A DNA stretch of 35,521 bases from Chloromonas sp. AAM2 (taxonomy: Eukaryota; Chlorophyta; Chlorophyceae; Chlamydomonadales; Chlamydomonadaceae). A program made the position numbers and the translations under genes. The notes under the pieces were generated by a model. That model did not search any database and was not told the DNA's origin. It worked only from the letters and a program-made list of their open reading frames with translations. The stretch is taken from positions 3,469 through 38,989 of the forward strand of contig QAXH01005536.1 in NCBI GenBank assembly GCA_004335635.1. Direction: 5' to 3'. The stretch's first letter is position 1. Each line of letters starts with the position of its first letter. Of this stretch, positions 1 to 10,300 are shown piece by piece.

Positions 1-1835
1 GTCTGTGTTGCTGGCTGGCTGGTGCCGCTGGCACTGGCTGTGGCTGGCCGGCTGGCTGCTGCAGCTGGAGGGGCGTCCAGGGCAGTGGTAGACAGAGCAG
101 GCAGATTGGGGTTGCCTTTGAAGAAGTTGTGTACAGCCTGCGGACATATGAGCAGACTTGTATATGATGAGACAGGTCGCAATCAACTGCACCTCCGATT
201 GCTGCCTCCCGCTGATTGCTGCCTCCCTCTAATTGATCCTTCCTCTTGTTGATGTTGTTACATCACATTGTTACGTTCAGCCAGGGCCTGACTAACTCAT
301 GTGCAACAGCAAAGCTGTGGACTGACTAGCTGACAAGTTCTGTTTGTTTTGTTCCATTACTATAATTGGTTCCTATAATTGGTTCCATTACTATAATTGG
401 TTTGATAATTGGTTCTGATTGGGTTTTTACTGTTATTATTACGGTACATTGCTCCCCCGTTGGTCCCCACCTTGCGCTGCTCCTTGTCCGCCATGGGCTC
501 CAGTGTGACACTCAATGCGCCTCCCGCTGAGCACTGCACAACAGGCGCCCCCGCAGGCGTATCAGTGGAAGCATCTGCACATGCACACACATCAAAGCAC
601 ACTAAACTGTCACACACCCACGCAGACACACCCGCACGCACGCCTGGCACACACATTGCTGCTAACCTGCCAACGCATGAATAAGTGCAGCTGTCACGGC
701 TGAACCACCCAGCGCTGCTCAATCATTAGGAGACAAATCTCATACAACTGGTCGCAGCTGCGCCACAGGCTTTGACAGACCCACCCTTGGACCCATCCGC
801 TGTGGCAGCGATGCGCAGCAGCAGCGCCTGCAGCTGCTCCGCCGCCTGCTGCCCAGCCAGCGCTGCAAAGGACTCCACTGCTGCCGGGATGGCTGCTGAG
901 ACCTGGTTCACCGGCAGGGGCTCTGGCTGCATGGCAAGGGGAGGGTTAACCGGGCTCGACAACAACACAAGGCACAGCCTGAAGGCTACAGGCAGCAAAA
1001 GCCTGCAAATGCCCAACCCAATAAACGCTCGATGTTGTAGAAGAACAGAATATGCCTACTGTATGGTAGTCTTCCCCATCACCGTGCACACGGCTGTCAA
1101 ATACGGCAATGCAAGCCTGCAAATGCCCAACCCAGTAAACATAAATGGCCTGCTTATTTAATTAATTAATTAATTAATTAATTGCATATGTTTTGGTTTT
1201 CCACCAGTTCAATCCCCCCCCCTTCCTCTCTCCTGGTACTTCACAGGCCTGCACACGGCTGTTCAAGAGACTTGAGCTTATTGCAAGCCCCTGTTGGTTC
1301 AACGAAAGGAAAAGGCATGCACGCGCAAAGTAATGAAGCGCATGGATAAAGCCACACACCTCGGCAGGTGGTAGCAGGTTTGTGAGGAGGGCCACGTTCC
1401 CCTCGACATCCACTTCATTGACTTGGAAGTCACGATACCTGAACAGAAACCAAATTACGATGGCGCCATGCCTGTTGATATGCATGTAAGAGGGCCGAAT
1501 GTACATATGCCTGCCTAGTGGTGTTTGTTTGGTGACCCTGTCACCCATTGTGTCTAGCCTTGTGTCAGTCAGAGCAGAGACTTGTGCTGAATCTGTCATT
1601 TGCCAAAGATTGCAATACACTTCGTTGCTGAGCTGCTTCAGTTGCTTTTGCAATTGCCAGCACGGCCAGTCTACCAATCCTCAGCATGAAATTCAAGTTG
1701 CTCTGGCCTCGCATGACAGGCTGTGCAATGGGCGTGCAAGCAAGCATACCTGTGCTTCACGATGCCTGAGAATCCGTGCAGCTGAGTCACAAACTCCGTG
1801 ATCCCCACATCAGCCTCGGCAGTTGCCGCCGCCAT
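1..1835 (-). CDS. PUS7/TruD-family pseudouridine synthase, N-terminal part (3' end outside window)
   Basis: This gene probably encodes a tRNA/mRNA pseudouridine synthase of the TruD/PUS7 family, which isomerises uridine to pseudouridine. Exons on the minus strand are 1750-1835, 1360-1438, 785-926, 471-574 and 1-137. All have GT-AG borders and matching phases, giving about 182 residues before the window ends. Family signatures are GITEFVTQLHGFSGIVKHR running across a splice into YRDFQVNEVDVEGNV, which corresponds to the PUS7 'GF.GI.K.RY.DF.VNE' block. After it come DKEQRK and then AVHNFFKG, matching the segment before the catalytic domain. The start is the ATG at 1835, whose peptide begins MAAATAEAD just ahead of the conserved block. 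The catalytic Asp and TRUD core lie beyond the left edge. The intron downstream of exon 2 holds a TTAA microsatellite. Family call is from remembered motifs; exon 3 is alanine-rich and less conserved. Confidence 0.82.
352..415. repeat. Short tandem repeats (TATAATTGGTTC type) in a PUS7 intron
   Basis: Four imperfect copies of an AT-rich unit containing ATAATTGGTT lie in the intron between the fourth and fifth PUS7 exons. Their base composition is unlike the surrounding DNA. No function is apparent. Confidence 0.7.
999..1140. repeat. 28-bp direct repeat pair in a PUS7 intron
   Basis: A 28-base unit beginning AAGCCTGCAAATGCCC occurs at 999-1026 and again at 1113-1140 with one mismatch. The copies are spaced 114 bases apart, within the intron between exons 2 and 3. 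They could be a local duplication or the ends of a small insertion; I see no transposon gene. Confidence 0.75.
1158..1183. repeat. (TTAA)n microsatellite
   Basis: About six and a half perfect TTAA units sit in a PUS7 intron. Simple sequence repeat. Confidence 0.9.
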
Positions 1836-2148
1836 CGGATGTCACAGCTGTAACTCTCCGGCACGTTACGGTTGGAATTGGCAACTAGCGCATAATCTTG
1901 TTGCAAGTATCTGTATAAACCGGTCTGCCGCACTCGGATCTAGGTTTCGGAGTGATCACAACGGCTGTAGGGTTTGCCCGTTATCGCCCACCATCTCCCT
2001 TCTGGCAACCTACGCTCTGGCATTTATACGCCCATACGCCCTGCCCGTAAACTAGGAAAGTGTGAGACCGGCAGAGGATTTGAAGCAAGGTTACCAACAA
2101 CCACCAGGGTGCCAGGGTGCAGTTATCAGCAGTCAAGTGTAGAAAGCC
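1836..2148. promoter_or_regulatory. Divergent intergenic promoter region
   Basis: About 310 bases separate the divergent start codons of the PUS7-like gene (minus) and the DUF1825-like gene (plus), so both promoters probably share this interval. A TATA-like TGTATAAA on the plus strand lies near 1911-1918. A GTATAAAT on the minus strand lies near 2020-2028. Each is at a plausible distance from its own start codon, but the two cross over each other. No transcript data support either; this is inference from position and motif. Confidence 0.4.
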
Positions 2149-5012
2149 ATGGCTTTTCAAACATCGACAGCTCTGCACTGCCGCCTCAGCACCCACCATC
2201 AATGCATGTGGTCACACCAGCATGTGATCGTCAGGAAGGCTGCACAGGCCACTCAGGTCAACCTTTTGGACTGGTCTTTTGCCACCACTCTGCCCAGCAT
2301 GGGCTGCCCACAACGCCTAATGCACGGTACAAGAAGACTAGCACCCACAAGATCCTTTTCCGGAGGCAGCATGAGCCCATTTGAAGGTTTATTCAGTTCT
2401 CCTATACTCCAGAATTCAGGCATCCTTCAGGTGAGGAGGGCGTGCACATGCATGCACGCAGGCATGCAGCCTGACTCCAGCAACTGTGGTATCCCACCTG
2501 CGCTTCCTCAAGCGATTCCTGCTCATTTGCTCAGCTTGGTCAGGATGGGATGCATCCACGTCTCGTTCGTGAGGCGCTAGCCTTTGCCCCCTGTGCAAGC
2601 AGGCCCCCAACCCCGCTAGTCTGTAGAGGCCGCTAGTTGTTGCAAAATATTGCGGGCTCCATTGCCCGCATTTGGCACGCAAAACGGTTCAAGTCTTCGA
2701 GCTTTGCTCCGCCTACCTTGTTGCTTTGTTGCAGGAGTTCACCTCGGTGATTGGCGAGCTCACGTCCTTATCTGGCATGGCATCCAAGTTTGCGGATTTT
2801 GACGTAGTGGGCAAGCGCATGTACTTGGAAAACGTGAGGCGGGCGGGTGGGCGCAGGGGGCAATTAGGGAGCAGAAAGGCAGGGCAGGAGCAACGAGGGA
2901 GGGTGGGAAGAGGGTTCGGCGGTAGGTTGCAGGGGCAACATGGGAGCGGAGCGGAACGGCGGAACCAGAAGGGGCTGTTGGTTTCAGAGGGAAAGGGCAG
3001 GAGCAGAGGGCTTGTAACATGGCGTGGGCGGGAACGGACGCTTGGGCAGGAGAGCTGCTGGGAGCAGGAGGGGGGGGGGCAATCAGATGTAAGCAGGCAT
3101 TGCCAGGCCCCCTTCTGCTCGGCTCCTTAGGACTTGCTGGTGGCAGGCATACTGAAGTGCGGCGACATGCTGGTACACTGCCGTGTGTTGGGCTGCTCAT
3201 GGCCTGGTACACACTGTCTGAGGTGCAGCACGTTTTGACGGGTTCGTTTACCATGCCACCTGAGCCACTGCTGCACCAGTCATGGCGCACTTCTTACAGT
3301 ATGTGACAGGTGGGAGCATAGGGCTTGTGGACAACACGCATGACCCCTCCTGTGTGGTGTGTGCGCCAGGTGCGGGGCACCACTGAGCGGTACGAGCTGT
3401 TCATCAAACGGCTGGAGCTGAGTGATGACCCCGCAGCCAAGGAGTTTCTCCGGGCCACAAACGCACAGATGCTAAACGGAGGTAGGCAATCGAAGAAGCG
3501 AACAGGCAGAGACTGTGCTGTGCTTTCTTTATCGTTCTTACCTTACTTATCATGACAACGGCAAACGATTATGTTCACAAGACGGGCAGGGAAACCAACG
3601 CACAGATGCTCAATGGAGAAACGTGCATGCACACTGAAGCTGTTTTTGAAACTGCTCACCACACCAATGGCAAACAATCATATACACCAGACACCAAGAA
3701 ACAGCACTAAACACAACTCTTGATTCGACCACTGCTAAAATGCACAGCCTGCAGTTGTTCAACTATAGTTGTTCTTCTGTTCATATCTTGCACACCCACC
3801 CACCCACACGCACATGCAGGTTTCACACTCCGCAGCATGTTTGACGGCCTGCGAGGCAGTTTTGTGCAGTACCAGCGATGGGTGGAGGAGGAGGAGGCAG
3901 CCATTCAAGCAGGGCCGGTGCAGCACCAGGAATATCTAAAGGCAAGGCGGACGTTATGATACATCAAAGAGTCAGTATCACAAGGCTTTCCGTATCTCAC
4001 TTGCTCCCTTGTAACACAGGATTTCGTACATCTAATCTTTAGCTTCTCAAGATGGCAGTTTTGCGTCGTGTTTGCAGAGAAGAACTTTATGTGTGCAAAA
4101 AGGCATGATTTCGTGAAGGTTTAGAACACTGGATTCAAGCCAATTTTCAACGCGGTGAGCTTGCAAGCATGTCGGTCGCTTGAAAAGGTCCTTTGCGACC
4201 GTTGGTGGAACGATGTGTGGATGACCCTCCTCATTACAGCCTGCTGGCCCTCTGGGGCTGGAACAGCTGCAAAAAGCAAGCATTCCTCGCGTGTTTTCAA
4301 GTGTTGAGAGTCTTACCTTTGATTATGACTGTTCTTGTCTATTGTAGCATATCAACCCTATTGAATCAGTATGAAACAGAGCCAGAGCATCACCCAGTGC
4401 TACGTCAAGGTTTCTGGTACATTATCAGTGATGTTGCTGCTTATGGCCAGATAGGTTGACAAGATTTTCATTGCTCTGTGCAAGTGCGCAGAAGTTCCGG
4501 GCCATCTGGCAGCAGACCGCCCTGGGCGCTATCGACATGAACACCCTTGCCAGCAGCATGCCCCCAGAGGTGCTGCTTAACGCGCAGAAAGATCCCCAGG
4601 TGAGGTCATAGGTGCATGCTGTTCTAACTCAGAATCCCCAGGTGAGGTCGTAGGTGCATGGTGCTCTGACTCGTATACCAAGATTACATAACCTTGTACA
4701 CTAGACCTTTCCACAGCTGCTACTCTTTTTCCTCGAGGTTAGTCAATTTTTCTTGATCGCAGTCAAATGAAGGCTCATAGCAGCTGTGTATGAGATGTGT
4801 TATGCCCACAGTTTGTTGCTACGAGCTTTTTCCGGTTGCTGACGGTTTTGGCATCGCCCGTTTTTTTCTTGCAGTTTTGGCGGTGCGTGAGCGACGTCAC
4901 TGACAACCCTACCCCCGAGGTCATGGCCAAGTGGATGGATCATGAGTCCTTGGGACCACTGGTTGTGGCCATCAAACGAGCAATGCTCGACGCGAGTTTC
5001 AAGAGGCAGTGA
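2149..5012 (+). CDS. DUF1825-like protein, probably plastid-targeted
   Basis: Six exons (2149-2430, 2735-2833, 3370-3481, 3820-3941, 4492-4599, 4875-5012) give about 286 residues ending at TGA. Residues 1-70 are rich in Ser, Thr, His and Arg and nearly free of acidic residues, like a chloroplast transit peptide. The ATG at 2149 has a good context (GCCATGG). Residues about 75-180 match the pattern I remember for cyanobacterial DUF1825: SGMASKFADFDVVGKRMYLE, then TERYELFIKRLELSDDPAAK, then a 'FTLRSMFDGL' block. The remaining ~110 residues (FRAIWQQTALGAIDMNTLAS and a C-terminal 'MAKWMDHESLGPLVVAIKRA') form an extension longer than the cyanobacterial family. Function is unknown. Intron 4 begins with GC (AAG|GCAAGG). 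Intron 5 starts with a duplicated donor. The family assignment is from memory and not searched. Confidence 0.75.
4592..4675 (+). repeat. 42-bp tandem duplication spanning a splice donor
   Basis: Two adjacent near-identical 42-base units start with ATCCCCAGGTGAGGTC. The first contains the exon 5 donor (CAG|GTGAGG at 4599/4600) and the second repeats it inside the intron at 4641. Using the second donor would read TAG four codons into the added sequence, so only the first preserves the protein. Confidence 0.75.
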
Positions 5013-5369
5013 AGAGGCGGGTTTTAAGATCTATTGCTGTTGGTTTGTGCCAGTAATGATGCACGCAGCAACAACCTAGCCGAGTTCGTGACAGCCCGTG
5101 ACAGCAGCCCGCCTGCAGCCTTAAGCCGAGACCATTGCTTTCTTTGCCTGGGGGATGGGCGGCTGGTACCTCATCCGCCTGACCCTGCAGTCTAGCTGCC
5201 TGTGCTCCAGGCCCTGCTCTTTGACCCGTGTTGCAGTGTGGCTTTCCCAGACCTTTGACGTTCCGCCCTGTTGCCGCCTGGCTACCTTGTCCTAGGCATG
5301 ACTAACTAGGCCTTCTTGCGTCCCTTTCTCTTGTCGTTGACCTTACCTCAGGCCGCTAGTTGGTGTTTT

Positions 5370-5487
5370 GCCTTCAGTTGGCCTGCCTCGCCTGCTTTGA
5401 TTGTTTCGCTTTCTTGCTCAGGGTAGGCCAGGGCGATGTCCATCCCGTTCCGTGTCCTGTGACGGATTCCCTGGTGTGAATACATAT
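5370..5487 (+). repeat. Dispersed repeat, copy A
   Basis: This stretch is clearly similar to 11845-11971. Both begin GCCTTCAGTTGGCCTGCC and share TTGCTCAGGGTAGGCCAGGG, GTTCCGTGTCCT and TTCCCTGGTGT, with small indels. The copies are in the same orientation. No open frame or terminal structure is obvious. A far more diverged relative may lie near 15575-15640. Confidence 0.7.
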
Positions 5488-5867
5488 TCTCCAGAACTGT
5501 GTTCGACATTGCCAAGCACTGCTTCTTGTCCTTTCCTTCTAGCTTTGGCTGCATGATTGCCGCCTTTCAGCCTTCAGTTGCCCCTTGACTTTTGATTCGT
5601 TGGCCTTTGTTGCCCAGGACGGTCACTTGTAAGTGTATATACACCCACGCGGTCACTTTGTGCCTGTGTAACCTTGGGTACAACACTCGCGATGTTAGAA
5701 CTTCTTGCACACTGCACGGCTGCGCGCGATTCTTCAAGCAACGTTGTAGCCTTCTGCCTTGGCTACATGTCGGTCATGGATTCACCGCAGATGGTTGAGC
5801 CGGCGAGTCGCTAGAATGAAAAGACTAGGGTTGTGCCGAAGTATCGCAACATCGCGGGCCTCTCAGG

Positions 5868-5943
5868 CGATGCCAGCCCCCAGGGGGCAAGGCTGAGGGC
5901 CCTTCGGTGACGAAGGGACTTCGGCCTTGCGTTTTGGGCATCG
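5868..5943 (+). other. Multi-branched foldback, candidate structured RNA or element terminus
   Basis: The outer arms CGATGCC (5868-5874) and GGCATCG (5937-5943) pair perfectly. Inside them are a GCCCC/GGGGC hairpin with a three-base loop (5876-5888) and a stem GCAAGGC/GCCTTGC (5887-5893 with 5924-5930). That stem encloses the hairpin CCCTTCG-GTGA-CGAAGGG (5900-5917). The nested arms resemble a cloverleaf or a transposon end. An alternative pairing (CATCGC with GCGATG) is possible just upstream. It does not match a tRNA or any RNA family I recognise. Confidence 0.45.
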
Positions 5944-5977
5944 TTGGTCGCCCACAGGCTTGGCTTGGCTCTGACGC

Positions 5978-6062
5978 AGCAGTTACCTTTGTAACTCAGG
6001 CAGTAGTTACCTTTGGCAGTAGTTACCTTTGTAACCCAGTAGTTATTTTGAAATTCAGTAAC
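5978..6062 (+). repeat. Short tandem repeats of CAGTAGTTACCTTTG
   Basis: Three good copies and one degenerate copy of a 15-21 base unit follow each other. Some copies read GTTACCTTTGTAAC, an inverted repeat. They lie between the foldback and the viral helicase relic and may belong to the same inserted DNA. Confidence 0.65.
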
Positions 6063-6259
6063 AATTGCTGCTGGTCAGTGAGATAGGCGGAGTAAGTACT
6101 GCAGAAGCTCAGTGATCACTTATTAAGTTAGATAGTCACTGCCAGTGTTCGATATATTCTGCAGATTTCAGTAAGAAATGCTCGTGCATCACTTGTTTTT
6201 GTAACGCTGTTGACTGCATATTTATTGCTGTTGAGCGCTACACGCCACCTCCACTTAGG

Positions 6260-6830
6260 CCAATAAACTACGAGAGTGAGGCAGTCGCGCTCTTCCCTGA
6301 CTTTGTCAGCACATTGTGCAACAACAACAAGCGCATCGTCAAGTACGTGTTGGATTGGGTAGCCCAGATCTTCCAAGACCCGGCCTTCAAAACAGACTTA
6401 GCACTCTTGCTCAAGGGTGAGGAGGGGGTGGGCAAGAATCGTTTCACAGACTTGATACGAGCCATGCTGCGTGATAGGTTCCTGCAAACAGCAACATATG
6501 GCCGATTCACACGTCAGAGGGAGGGTAAACTACTGATTGTGATGAACGAATCCAGCGACTCCGACAACTTTGCAGCCAACATGATAACATGCGATGAGTT
6601 TCAGTCAGAGGGCAAGGGTACCAATGCTTACACAATGAATTGCTATGCCCGATTCATGACTGTTTGAAGGTGAATCCAGACAGCAGGCGCTATGTGGTGA
6701 TTGAAGTGTCTTCAGCGCTCAAGGCACACGATGCAACGGTATATCAGTGGCGTTGACTGGATCAGAGATCGGCCAGTGACGGAGTACATGTCGCAAATGG
6801 TCAGACCACAGACACGCACCAGCTGTCGTT
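6260..6830 (+). pseudogene. Frameshifted remnant of a viral-type D5/DUF5906 primase-helicase
   Basis: The sequence encodes pieces of a superfamily 3 helicase of the D5-like/DUF5906 type found in large DNA viruses and related elements. In frame 1 (about 6260-6667) it shows KYVLDWVAQIFQDP, a Walker A loop LLLKGEEGVGKN, a Walker B-like LLIVMNESSD and ITCDEFQSEGKGTNAYTMN. A stop then interrupts at the point where the conserved asparagine motif (motif C) should be. The frame shifts to RRYVVIEVSSALK (6670-6762) and shifts again to DWIRDRPVTEYMSQM (about 6750-6800). At least two frameshifts and the lost motif mean it cannot make a working helicase. The primase half is not visible. The source could be an algal giant virus or a Polinton-like element; I cannot tell which. 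Confidence 0.72.
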
Positions 6831-7316
6831 GCGCCTCCTCAAGCTTCAAGAATGTGCCACAAGGGTTCCGGCAAGGTTCCACCGAAACGGCAAGGGTTGT
6901 TTTGAAGTTTGAAAAGGAGTGTCTGTGTATGCGCCGCCCAGCAGATTACAGTCATCGGACAAAGCCTTTGCTACTGACGCAGCTCAAGCATCTTCGACAG
7001 TCCGAGGTGACACCTGCATGGCAGCCTGCAATCCGGATCGCCATCATAGCTCACCAGCGCACGCCACATGTGGCGTGTACGCTTGCATGGTAAGCCTTGT
7101 GTCCTCGTTGTGAACATTGCACTCGCGCTGTGCCTCATTGCCGGTGTCTGGATTCAATTTTGCGCATGCGGGTTGCGCCGCAGGGCCATTTACGGCTCAC
7201 CATGCAAGACGCAGTTAGTCGCCACAGCTGCCAGGGCTGGTAGTCACAGCTGTGAAAACTCAGGAACAAGTTTGTCAGCATCTGGGCGTGCCCAGGAATT
7301 TCTAGCGATTCCCAGC
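6831..7316. other. Interval between the helicase relic and the resolvase start
   Basis: Open frame continues from the relic (6701-7093) without motifs I recognise. The resolvase frame is open from an ATG at 7068. That longer start would add a hydrophobic stretch (LVVNIALALCLIAGVW). I treat this interval as 5' flanking or leader sequence, with low certainty. Confidence 0.35.
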
Positions 7317-10300
7317 ATGCCCAGGCTTCTTCAACCTCAACCTTTCCTTACTCATCACTCGCACTCATGTCGCGGCCCGCTGCCCTTCAGCATGCTACAG
7401 CAGCACCCTCTGGCCATGCATCGCGGTGCATGCGGCATACCCGTGCACATGCCCACTGTGGTAGCTGCCAGCAGCCGGGGTAAATCTGTATCTGTCTTGG
7501 AACCACCGCCAGATCGGCATCTCGGCAGCATGCATGTGTCTCACGTAGAGTCACGTCTGCCACGGCAATGCCATCACAACGCCATGCAGTCAGATACAGC
7601 ATCACATGCAGTGCATGTCATACAGCCGATTTGTTTACCCTCAGGTATTGGTGATGCGAATGCCATTGACACCATGAACCCAGAGCTTTACAGCTTGAAC
7701 AGTTCAGATTTCCAACAGCAGCTATTGCCGGACGTATCTGTGGGGGAAAGCTTGAAGGAGTCAGACACCATGTGCAGTAACGGCAGAAGAGTGGCGCTTG
7801 ACCAAGAGTTGCTACTGCTCACCCGCGACATAGCAAACCTTCTGCTTGGCCGTCAACAGCAACCATCAAACATTTCGGAAGCAGCATGCATGCTGGAGCG
7901 GGAGCAGCAGCAAAGCGCTCTTGACAGTGTAGCGGCAGGGGGAGCCGAACAGCAGCAGCTGGAGCAGCAGCGAATTGATTTGGAAGCTACAGTGGCAAGG
8001 GAACCAGAACAGCAGCACCAGCAGCACCAGCAGCAAGCACAGAAAGCATTCGCTTCTGTGAATGCACTGATAGAGGCAGCGCCTGAGCAGCCTCACCAGC
8101 AGCAGTGGGGATGCGCTGCTGTCGCAGCAACAATAGCACCGGCTGCACAATCATCAGCATTAACTGCTCCAGGCCCAGCAACCGCTATCCTGTCAGCTGC
8201 AGCTGGCCCAGCAACTAGTGGCCAGCCAGCGGCAGCAGCCAGCCTGGCGCCGTCTCAGCAGCTGCCGGCTGGTAGTGGGCAGCGCACAAGCACTCGTGTG
8301 GTGGTGGTGGGCGTGGATCCAGACTCACGTGGTGCAGTGGCGGTGGCTTCGTGGGATACCCATGACCTGGGGGCTGCTATTGACGTGAGGAGTGTGCAGG
8401 TAGGTGTGCATATGGATGCATATGTGTGCAGGAGAACGGATGGATTGAGAGGGGAGGATGAGCTGCAGGGGGTGGCAGTGGAGGCCAGGGCTGACACTGC
8501 AGGAGGAGACATGGTGGTGCAAAGACGCCTGTGCATGGCGAGACGTTCTTGTGCTACACTCTGATGCAAGGTCAAGCCATTACATGCTATGCGATGGAAG
8601 GGTTGAGCATTCTGGGGAGTAATGAAGACTTAGGACAGGGCAAGGCAGGCATGGCACATGTGGCAGGCACCACGCCGCTGAACCACACAGCTGAAGCTGA
8701 ACCACACACGGTGACTCAGCTGACTCAATGGCTTGTGTTGCCTGGCACATATCCGGGCTTGCCCTGTACTCACTCTCTACCTGACAGTGGTAGACATTGG
8801 TCTTGCCGTCTGGTTGCCTCCTGTCCTGCTGTTTATCTGGTCAGCTCTCAGTACCCATGAAATCTGGTGCATGTGCCCAACCTGCCGCCTGCCTGTCTCC
8901 ACAGCTCGTTTGTCTTGCTCTCACTTGTCATCTTATGCCCCTTGCCAGCTTACTTGCCGTCTTCCCCTTCGCACACTGTGTCATCTGCTGTCACTTGCTC
9001 AGCTGTCACTTGCCCAGCTTGCCACACACGTTGTTAGTGCTTACCCGTCATCTGTCTGCTTACTGTTCACAGTTGGAGGTGTATGACATGCCATGTGCCG
9101 AGGTGATGCTGCAAAAGAAGAGCAGAACAACAGGCAAACAGGCCAAACGCAGGTAGGGCTATAAATCTGCTGTATAACGCGGGAAACCTGCTTTACGAGC
9201 TGTTATGCCATTGCCAGTACAGTTGACTGTTCAGGCTCGGACACAGTGGTACAGCACACACGTGTGTCGCCATGCAAGCAGTTCTTTCACATCTCCATGG
9301 GCTCACCAGCGAGCGTGGCATGCAAGTGATGTCTTCCCAACGGCTCACATACCACGTCTGCTTTGGCACTACACGCTGTTGCATTGGCGACCGTTTCCAC
9401 CTGTTTCTGTACCGCCCCATGACCACAGGTGGTTGGACATGACTGCGGCGCGGCAGTTGGTTATCTCCATCCTCAACAGGCATGCCTACAGCCCAAGGCC
9501 TCTGGGCGCAACAGGCAGTCACACCAACAGCATGCATGACAGTCACAGCAGCAGCAGCAGCAGCAATGGCAGCAGCAGTTCTGTCAGCGGGACAAGCGGC
9601 AGCAATAACAATGGCGCCCCAAGCATCGTGAACAGTGCTGGAAGCGCCACATGGAATGGCAATGGCAATGCACATGGGCATGTGCATGGGCCTGTATGGG
9701 CGGGCCTTCCGCCTGCCCCTGGTTCTGATCAGTCCCAACAGGTGGAGCTGCGCGCATACCTGGAATCAACGCCCACCATGCCTTTCAACTCCAGCCCACG
9801 CACAATCGCTCCACAATGTGAGTGGTGCTCATCATGGCATGGCATTTGCAGACCTGCTCAAAGCATTGGTCTGGTGCTGATGCTATCATAACACACGGTT
9901 ACGTTGCTTGCAGTGAGATATATATGGTGTGGCATAACACAAATGGGGAGTGTTGAGGACGTTGTACTGGAGGCACAGGACATGCTGATGCACTGACTTT
10001 AGAAGTGGAGGCGTGCAACAGACAAATCAGAAGACCTCTCTCGGTGGAGGGGGATTGTAGGCAGCTGCTAGGCTTCCAGGCTGCCGCACTGTAAGCTGCG
10101 GATTGCAGGTCAGGAAGCCATGTTCTGACTGTGCTTTGCCCCGCAGTGCACTCAGTGGGCGGGTGGCACGGCCTCCTGGCCATGGCAGGGTTCAAGGCAT
10201 GCACGGTAGGAGATTGGGGTATGCAGGCATTTGGATTGAGTTGATTAGTAGTCCATAAGTCTGCTCAGCTGGCTTGCTGCACTACCTTGAGCTCAAGCAG

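Larger units (their letters stand above)
5013..6259. other. Intergenic region downstream of the DUF1825-like gene
   Basis: No protein gene is recognisable here. It probably includes the 3' untranslated region of the preceding gene. TGTAA signals occur at 5628-5632 and 5667-5671, but their distance from the stop (over 600 bases) makes their use uncertain. The interval also holds one copy of a dispersed repeat, a foldback and a short tandem repeat, listed separately. Confidence 0.5.

Noticed and set aside
5868..5943. tRNA gene
   Set aside because: It looks cloverleaf-like, but there is no TTCGA T-loop, no D-loop consensus and the arm lengths do not fit.
9193..9738. 181-codon open frame on the minus strand
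   Set aside because: It is a shadow of the resolvase exon carrying VELRAYLES. The plus strand has MOC1 motifs and good splice sites; the minus frame has only alanine runs.
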